DNA from: Cinclus cinclus
Taxonomy: Eukaryota; Chordata; Aves; Passeriformes; Cinclidae
Assembly: GCF_963662255.1 (NCBI RefSeq)
Contig: NC_085071.1
Coordinates: 1,215,201 to 1,279,200, forward strand
Direction: 5' to 3'
Length of the DNA stretch: 64,000 nt
Each line of letters starts with the position of its first letter. Positions within the stretch are counted from its first letter, which is position 1. The notes under the pieces were generated by a model that worked only from the letters and a program-made list of their open reading frames with translations, searched no databases and was not told where the DNA came from. A program made the translations under genes and the position numbers. Positions 56,946-64,000 of this stretch are shown piece after piece.

Positions 56946-57636
56946 GCAGGAGCAAAGAGATGGGGAGAGGAACGAAGCCCCAGCACTTCACTGCCAAAGT
57001 CTAGGATGGAGGCTCAGTTCCCTCAGGCTCCGGGCAGGTCCCAGCGTGCTCCTTCCTGGGGCTGCTGGATTCCTCCCAAGGCTTTCCCAGCTCCCAGTGC
57101 CCCAGGCTGGGGCTGGCTGGATCTCCCTGTCACACTGAGGACAAACCCAAAGCTGCCTTGGTGTCCCTGGAACACTGACTGCCACACAATCTCCCGTTTT
57201 GTCCCGGATGCACCAGCTCAGCCCATTCCAGGCCACATTCCCAGTGGGTTTTCCAGCCTCTCTGGGTCTGAGGCAGTTTCAGGAGCAGGAGGAGTAGAAA
57301 GGCAGGACCTGCTGCGGAGGGAATGGTTAAAAACCCCTCTGAGTTGTCAGTGAGAGCTGGATTTTACCAGTAGCCACTGAGGGTCCCATTGTGCCTCCCA
57401 GATCTATCAGGCTGGAGCACAAGGAGCAGGAATGCACAAAAATCAAGAATACACAAAGATCAGGAATGCTGCAGTCCCAGGGGCTCTGGAGCTTTACAAC
57501 ATAAGAAAGAGTTTTAAAAATATAAAAAATTATCAACCCCAGCAGCACTTGCCATCTGTGGTCTCTGAAAGCTCTCTCAGTTATTGACCTGGGCTGTCTT
57601 CATCTTTCAGAGCTCGTGGACCATTTTAATTTCTTT
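56946..57636. other. Unannotated sequence, no gene seen
   Basis: No exon or repeat was recognised. Confidence 0.4.
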
Positions 57637-57718
57637 TCTTTTCTTTTTTTTTTTTGGTTTTTTTTGGTTTTTTTTTTTGTTTTTTTTTTTTTTTTGTTTT
57701 TTTTTGTTTGTTTTTACC
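57637..57718. repeat. T-rich low-complexity tract
   Basis: Long T runs with sparse G or C, about 82 bp. Equivalent on the minus strand to an A-rich tract. Confidence 0.92.
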
Positions 57719-58021
57719 TTGCCCTTCAATTAAATAGAAGAAAATATTACTTTTTTTTCTCTTTCATTCTGCATTCAGTGGAGTGTAAAGAAAAGCTTCA
57801 CAAAGAGGTGATACAAAAATCCACCCATGCAGGAGAATGAGCAGGAGAGCAGGAAGAGGGATGGAGCCAAAGGTCTGGAATGGTGCTAAACCCCCTCTGT
57901 CCTCCCTCTGGATGTGCCAGGGGCAGGGATCAGATATCCACAGGCTCCTTTTCACTCTGTCCAGGAAGGATCTGAGCAGCCCAACCCCATCCCTGGGTGC
58001 CACAGCCCTGTTGGTGCTGAG

Positions 58022-58125
58022 GGAATCATGGAATGGGTTGGGTTGGAAGGGACCTTATCCCCATGGCCATGAAATTACACTGTCCCAATTTACCCCAAGC
58101 CCTGACCAACCTGGCCTCAAACAAT
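58022..58125 (-). mobile_element. CR1 LINE 3' fragment, older
   Basis: Antisense CR1: AATCATGGAATGGGTTGGGT, TGGAAGGGACCTTATCCCCA, CCAAGCCCTGACCAACCTGG, CCTCAAACAATTC. Internally shortened. Confidence 0.8.
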
Positions 58126-58207
58126 TCATTTTATAATAACAAAAAGTGTATTATTTCACCTGAGTCTTCAAAGTTTTATCATTTAGGGCAGGATTGCAAA
58201 GTCACTC

Positions 58208-58242
58208 AGGTTTTTTTTGTTTGTTTTTTTTTTTTTAACTGA
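58208..58242. repeat. Short T-rich tract
   Basis: T run with GTTTG interruptions, just downstream of an old CR1 fragment. Confidence 0.8.
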
Positions 58243-61200
58243 AAATAAAATCTCTTTTCAGAGGATTTTTTTTTTAACAGAGAAAAATCACATTTTTCAC
58301 TGGTTTGGGTAGAAAGTTATTGCTTTGCAGCAGTGCCAGTGCCTTGATTCAGCTCCCAGTGACAGAAGCTCCTCAATTGATCCCAAAACTCCTGGTTCAA
58401 AATGAAAGCTCCAGATGCTTTCCTCAGAGTGAAAAATAAATTCTGAGTTAAAAAACAACACTACCCCCATCCAGGGCACCGATTGGAAAAGATTTCATGA
58501 TGGATTTGCTGGAAACTTCTTTCCTTGCAGAACAAGAGTTGTCTAAGGGAGACAACTTCAACTCTGCTTAGCCCAAGAGCCAACTGCAGCCATGTGGGGT
58601 CAGTGGAAAGGAGAATATGAAAGATTTATGCACTCAGAAAGTGCTGCACGATGAGCAAATGAACTTTTAAGAGGGTGGCAAAACTCCTTAAATGCACCTG
58701 ACTGAAAATGAAGCTGCTAATGAAGAATTCTTGCCTGTGGTTGTGTTATAGCTCTGAGCAGTTTTCCCTTTTTCCTTCTCCCCCTCCTCCTTCGCCTCTT
58801 TCCCCCTCCCTGCTCTTGCTTTTATTTAAGAGGTTGCCCTCGAAGGAACATAAAACTGTCAGTTTTTGCTCTGAATTCACAGGACAGAAAAGAATTGATT
58901 CTTCAGTCATTGTCTCTTTGACTCAGTCTTTCATTCCCCTTCCATGACGATGGTGCCTGATAAAATTTCCTCTTCTGCTCCAAGGGGAAGGGGGAATCCT
59001 TGATGGATTCTTTCAAAGCCTTTAGGGGTTCTGCTGGGGGTTCCAGCAGCTGAGGAGGGCTTGGGTCCCCAAATTCCATGGAATTGAATGTTTTCCTTCT
59101 CTCCAGCTCCACGTGGGAAGGGCTCCCTGGCTGGGGTCTGGAAGCTTCAGCTTCTGCAGGGAAGCAATTCCAGGAGAATTTTCTCTTTTCATCTTCCTCA
59201 AAGAGAGAGAAGAGCACCCAGGCAGAGCCCAGACTGCTCCAGGACCGGCCTGGCTCAACACTTCCAGGAAGAGGAGTAAAAAATCCAGGAAAAATTAAGT
59301 CTAATTCCAAACCCCAAGGATTTCAACATAAAAACCCAACCCAAAAATCCTAAATCTAGCTGAGAGAGAGAACAACTGACTTCTTGCTTAGCCAGGTAAT
59401 GCTGTTCCTGATTGGAATTAAATAGGGAATTTAATTAGAAATAAATACAGAATTTAATATATGTAATAAATATCTGAAATTTGAATGAATATCTGAGTAA
59501 CTGAAATGGGGGTTCAGTCCGGGCAGAGTCTGGGATTTCCTGCAGCTGAGGCAGGACCAGGCTGCACACCTGATCACTTTGTGCACAGAGAATTCCCTTC
59601 CCACTGAATCAGCCCCTTGGATTAATTAACTATGAAGTGATTATTCAAGACATTGAGATCTAAAACATCCATTGAGGTGCCTGTGGAATTAACTCCAAAT
59701 AACAGAGGCAATAAACCTGGAATTAATCCAAGAACCTTGTGGAGGGACTTGGAGCTTTACCCCATCCCTGCACGATCCCAGATCAATTCATACCCCCCAA
59801 GACGATGAATTAACACCCCCTGGGATGATCACCCCGGGTTCCAGGTGTTGCTCTGTCCTGCTGCCCCTGCCTTGGAGCAGCTTCACTTTTTCCTTCCCTG
59901 CCATCCCACGTCCATCAGCTCCCTGCCCATCCTGCTCCCCACTGCCGCTCCTCTCATCTCCATAATTTGGGAACCTTTAGCTCTTTCATGACAGAGAGCA
60001 CCAGGCTGGGAGCAGGCACAGTGTGATTATCACACCCAGGCCTAGCCTTCAAACAAATCAATTCTGTTTCTCAGCCTGTCTGGAGATAACAAATGAGTTT
60101 TAATAAATAAACCTGAGGTTTTCCTGTTTGCCAGGTAGCCCCACGTGGGCAGGACGGGGAAGGGAAGCTCCTGGCACACAGATCACTCTGAGGCTTCTTT
60201 TTGATGAAAAGGCCACTTTTGTTTTTTTTCTTTTTTTAATCAATATCTAACATGAAAATCCCTCTTTGAAATCAAATTGTACATGTGGCCCTTTGGGGCT
60301 AATTATCAGCTGCTCATCTGGATCTTATCTTTTGGAGAGGCTGAGAAAGAAGAAAATGCTAAGTCAAGGCAGTGGATTAAAAATATCCGCATCATTTATC
60401 CGCCAGAGAGACGAGGGTTTGAAGTCTGGTTAATGAACACAAACCCTCCTGCCTCTCTGTTAAGGACCACTGCTTTCAACAGAGTCAGGTGCACTTATTG
60501 CTGATCAGAAAAATGGGTTTCCCAGCCCAAAATAGTTCTAAGACTCTTCAAGGTGCTCCTACTTTGAAGGAGAAAAAAGCTAAAATCATTCCATTTTTAT
60601 GACTCCATCCTCCAGAATCACAGTGTGGATGGAGAACATGAAGTGTTCCCTAAATACATAATTTTCCAACATTTGTTATTGGAAATGAATATTTCCAGCA
60701 GTCAGTTGTATTGAAGTAAGGAATATAAAATATCCCCACTGTCAGCACTGCACTCCAAGGCAGCACTTGGATTTCAGATAAGTGACGATGCCAGGGCTCT
60801 TTTCTAAAACACAGAATATTTCACGGGGTTAATTAACTGTACTTGTGTTTGGCTGCTGCTGGAGAGCTGGTGAAACGCTGCACACATAAAAAACACTGAG
60901 AGGAAACTGGATTTTGGAGAGGGATTTTAAACCAGGGATGTTTCCTTTATCTTGTGGGAAGCTCTGAGACTCCAAAAGGGGAGAGGCTGCAGGTGGGAGT
61001 TTGGTGCTGTGGGTTGTGCCCAGACCCCAAAATCCTCATGGGCTGGATGGGACTGTGATCCTGCTCCTGGAAGGACTCTGGCTGGCCAGAATTCCACAGG
61101 TTTATCCATAGAAATAGACCTGTTAACAACCCTTCCTTAGCTTGGTGAGAAAGCTCCTCTTTAGCAGACACAAACTAACCCAAAGCACCACAAACACAGG

Positions 61201-61949
61201 AATTTCCTCCCTCTGAGTTACAGATCAGTTTTCTGGCCTCTCCAGGTGCCAGGTTTGTCTTCGAGCAGAAACAATTCCAAACCTAGCTCTTTCTCCCTGT
61301 TTTAACCCTTCCCCACCACTCTGCTCCATCTTGCTGTGGGCACTGTCTCCCAAAACTCCCAGCTCTGGGGGGCTCAGCCCATCCCTGTCTCACCAAGAGC
61401 CCAGCCCCTGCCTGGCTGCTCAGAGTGTCCACCCAGGAACAGCTCTTTCCACGCAGCCTGGGCATTTCCAGTGCCAGCAGCAAAGCCTAAACTGGCTGAA
61501 ACCTCTGGCTCTTAAATCCTTAGTGTCCAGTTCAAATCACTATGACTATTTTGGATTTTGGGTTTCCACCCCCAGCATGGTTTGGACACCTGATTCCCCC
61601 ACAGGCAGGAGCTTTTCCTTTAGGGGGCACAAACCAGAGCAGATGCCCTTCAGGAACTGGAGCCACATTTTTGTGATGCATTTCTTGCTTTCCAGCCTTT
61701 CTGTATCTTCTGTAAAATTTCTCCCTTCCCAATGTTTTATTTACTCCACTTATCCATAAAAATGAAACCCCTTAAAAACTGGGGGCTGGGTAGTGGTGCT
61801 CACAGCAGAACAGCCCAGGTTTGTGGCATTTGAACCCAATCTGAGGGAACTCTCTGGCTCTGCAGGAGCTGTTCCTGGATCTCTGGATCTGGGGAGCCTT
61901 TCTGGTGGAAGTGTGGCAACCATGTGAGGGAGCACTCATCCCAAAACAT

Positions 61950-62018
61950 TTGGGGCTGGAACTTGAGGAGATTGGAGATGAAACTTTGGGGTTGGAGCTT
62001 GAGGAGATTTGTTGGGAG
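61950..62018. repeat. 35 bp tandem duplication
   Basis: TTTGGGG(C/T)TGGA(A/G)CTTGAG followed by GAGATT, two copies. Confidence 0.75.
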
Positions 62019-63398
62019 TGCCCTGATTACTCCAGAACAGCACAGAAGTCGCTCATATTTTTTCCAAGATGGTGTAAAAGGAATGAGAATCCTTCATTCC
62101 CTCACTCCTGAGCCAGGGAAAAGGGAGAAATCAGTCAAATCTTTCTCCAGGAATGGTTTGAAGTTGGTGGCTCAGATCTGCAGATTTATTTCTCACTCTC
62201 CTCGGCTGCCTTGAGATTTGCTGGATTTGCATATCAGGGGAGATTATTTTTCCTGCCTCAGCCTCGGAGGAGCAGGCAGGTGTGGAGCAATCAAACCCCA
62301 TTGAGCTGGAAATGTTCAGGAAGCTGCTCTGGGCCGGCAGCTTCCTCCTCTTCCTTCCCAGCTATTTTTATTTCTCTGCAAATCCCTGCCACTGTGCTGA
62401 GGACTCGCTTGTCCAACTCTGCAGCTGGGCAAGGGTGGCCTTTTGCTTTTCAGGGTGCTCTGACACCCTCAGGAGTGATGTCAGCTCCTTGGCTTGGCTT
62501 TATTACTCCTCTGGAGTGCAAGGCCAGGCCTGAGAGCCTTCAGGATCCACGGGAAGAGCTTTTTCTAGCAGGTTTTAAATAACTGGGAGCAGTGTTTGTC
62601 TTTAGTGCTGGGAGGATCAGCACTAACAGCAAACACTGCGTGAAAATAGTGTGGGAAAGCAAGGGCAGACTGGCAGAGAAAAGGGAGTCACTCCTGCCTT
62701 CCCTGGAATTGTCAGGAGGTGATTCTAATCACTTCATAGTTGGTTAAAAAGAAGGGCTCTTTGGCCTTTAAAAACATCCCTTCCTGATTGTTGCTTTCCA
62801 CAGGTAAAAAAGGGCAAATTAAAAGAGGCAGCAAGAACAGGGTCCCAGTCCAGGGTTAGGGTCTGGGGCTGCTCCAGCCCTGAGGCACCAGGAGCACTGG
62901 GAGAAGCTCCTGGAGGCTGCAGGGGACCCTCATTAGCAGGTGATGGATGGGGAAGGATTGAACACAACTGGTTTTGTGCAGCACCAGGCCCCCAGACAGC
63001 AGTCAGGGCTGAGCTCTGCTCATCCAGAGACAGATGTTGATGGCCAGGAGGGAGGGAGAGCAGGGGGAGATGAATGGACTGCAAGTCCAGAGCCCCATTC
63101 CTGACTCCAGCACTGCTGTGATGGGAACTCGGGCAGCAGAGCCAGCCAGGCTTGGCTGGGAGCTGGTGGAGCCTTCAGAGAGGAGATAAAGGGAGCAGCA
63201 CCTCGAGCTGGGCAGTGCTGGTGAGCAGAAATGGCTCCATGTGTGAGGGTCCTGCCAGAGAAATGGAAAACTTCCCTCAAAGACTCCAGGGGAAAGTCAG
63301 TTCCCTTGGGAAAGGGAGGCAGCTCCTGATGAAGGAGGGAGGGACAGGAGGAACAGAACACACACCCACCCCTCAGAGGTGATGGTGTCGTGCAGACT

Positions 63399-63504
63399 TC
63401 CCTGGGATATGCAGAATTCCCTGGGATGTGCAGAGCTCATCCTGGAGTTCATCCTGTGTGACCATACCTGGTCATGCAGAATTCCCTGGGATGTGCAGAG
63501 CTCC
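63399..63504. repeat. Local duplication of a CCCTGGGATGTGCAGAG unit
   Basis: TTCCCTGGGAT(A/G)TGCAGA occurs three times. The segment GCAGAATTCCCTGGGATGTG is repeated exactly about 75 bp apart. Confidence 0.75.
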
Positions 63505-64000
63505 CAAGGTCCCCCGTGGCAGAGGGAGGGAGCAGAGAAGGGGAGCAGCACAAGGCCCAGCAGGTCCCTGCTGACCTGGCAGCATCCAGAAAAGCCTTTC
63601 CTTCAGAAACATTTTGGTCCCAAGGACACCAAATCACCCCCAGCTGCACTCCCTGTTCCCTGTCCCTGAGGGAGAGACCTTGTGCACTCAAATTCCCATG
63701 AGGCTTGAGGGAACTGGGATTTTGTTGTTGGAATAAACCCCCTTTTTGCCTTATTCCAAAGCTCCCCACATTTGTAGCAGGTCATGAAACTGAATTTTGC
63801 TATTTCCACCTGTTTAAAACCACACTGTGTCATTTTACCTTTCCAGTCTATAGCACCTTTTCCTGCAATTCTAGCAGCAGGGCACAGGATAAACGAGTCC
63901 ATCTCCAACCCTGACAGCAGCACTCCTCTCCCTGGATAAAAGCTTATCCAGAGCTCCTCTCTCTGGGTGTTTCTGCCCTGAAAGCTCACCCTGAGCATTG

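Larger units (their letters stand above)
58243..64000. other. Unannotated sequence, no gene seen
   Basis: Mostly single-copy-looking. Notable patches are an AT-rich stretch at 59400-59500 and a low-repeat AT-richer block at about 60250-60510 that could be conserved non-coding DNA. A 35 bp duplication lies at 61950-62018 and a small duplication at 63399-63504. No supported gene. Confidence 0.4.

Noticed and set aside
1..64000. CRISPR array, operon or prokaryotic mobile element
   Set aside because: Tandem arrays here have no unique spacers between identical repeats. CR1 tails, an LTR and CpG depletion mark the DNA as vertebrate.

Overview
This window looks like non-coding nuclear DNA from a bird, most likely a songbird. 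The evidence is the dominant interspersed repeat: about twenty 5'-truncated tails of the avian LINE CR1, several nearly identical to each other. There are no mammalian-type SINEs, no bacterial gene organisation, and long ORFs occur only inside tandem repeats. At least one LTR (solo, endogenous-retrovirus type) is present. Low-complexity and minisatellite DNA is unusually abundant, as in gene-poor, GC-rich parts of avian chromosomes or large introns; the chromosome itself cannot be told from the sequence.

Layout. 0.5-2.7 kb: CR1 tails, a CpG island (1.7-2.2 kb) and a CR1 interrupted by a CATC microsatellite. 4.7-5.1 kb: an old CR1 fragment followed by a degenerate 20-22 bp minisatellite. 7.7-8.6 kb: a young CR1, a pure (CCCTT)n tract and an A-rich tract. 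12.0-12.5 kb: a CR1 plus flank that is an inverted near-copy of 0.6-1.1 kb. 17.8 kb: a possible LTR tail. 19.7 kb: a CR1. 22.2-23.3 kb: a 510 bp ATGG array followed by an LTR. 27.5-28.1 kb: a second (CCCTT)n tract and a 50 bp minisatellite, followed by an AT-rich block with two hairpins. 30.9-46.8 kb: scattered CR1 fragments in both orientations, with several microsatellites and short minisatellites. 48.2-49.6 kb: a G-rich 39/44 bp minisatellite of 32 units. 51.65-54.8 kb: a 22/23 bp minisatellite of roughly 139 units. 56-64 kb: old CR1 fragments, A/T-rich tracts and single-copy sequence.

Genes. No complete protein-coding gene can be supported. The best coding candidates are two short putative plus-strand exons, 49711-49816 and 54860-54924. 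Both have consensus splice sites and compatible phases (their junction makes a GAG codon), and they flank the 22/23 bp minisatellite, which would then be intronic. A third, weaker candidate begins at 56129. I do not recognise the protein. The very long ORFs over both minisatellites arise because the units contain no stop trinucleotide, and I do not treat them as genes.

Most notable observations: a roughly 510 bp inverted duplication (0.6-1.1 kb and 12.0-12.5 kb) that carries about 170 bp of shared sequence 3' of a CR1; mosaic diagnostic sites among young CR1 copies; two strongly G-skewed minisatellites with a quadruplex motif in every unit; and a hairpin with a 12 bp perfect outer stem at 28475-28525. 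All alignments were made by eye, so copy boundaries are approximate to about 10-20 bp unless a repeat period fixes them.
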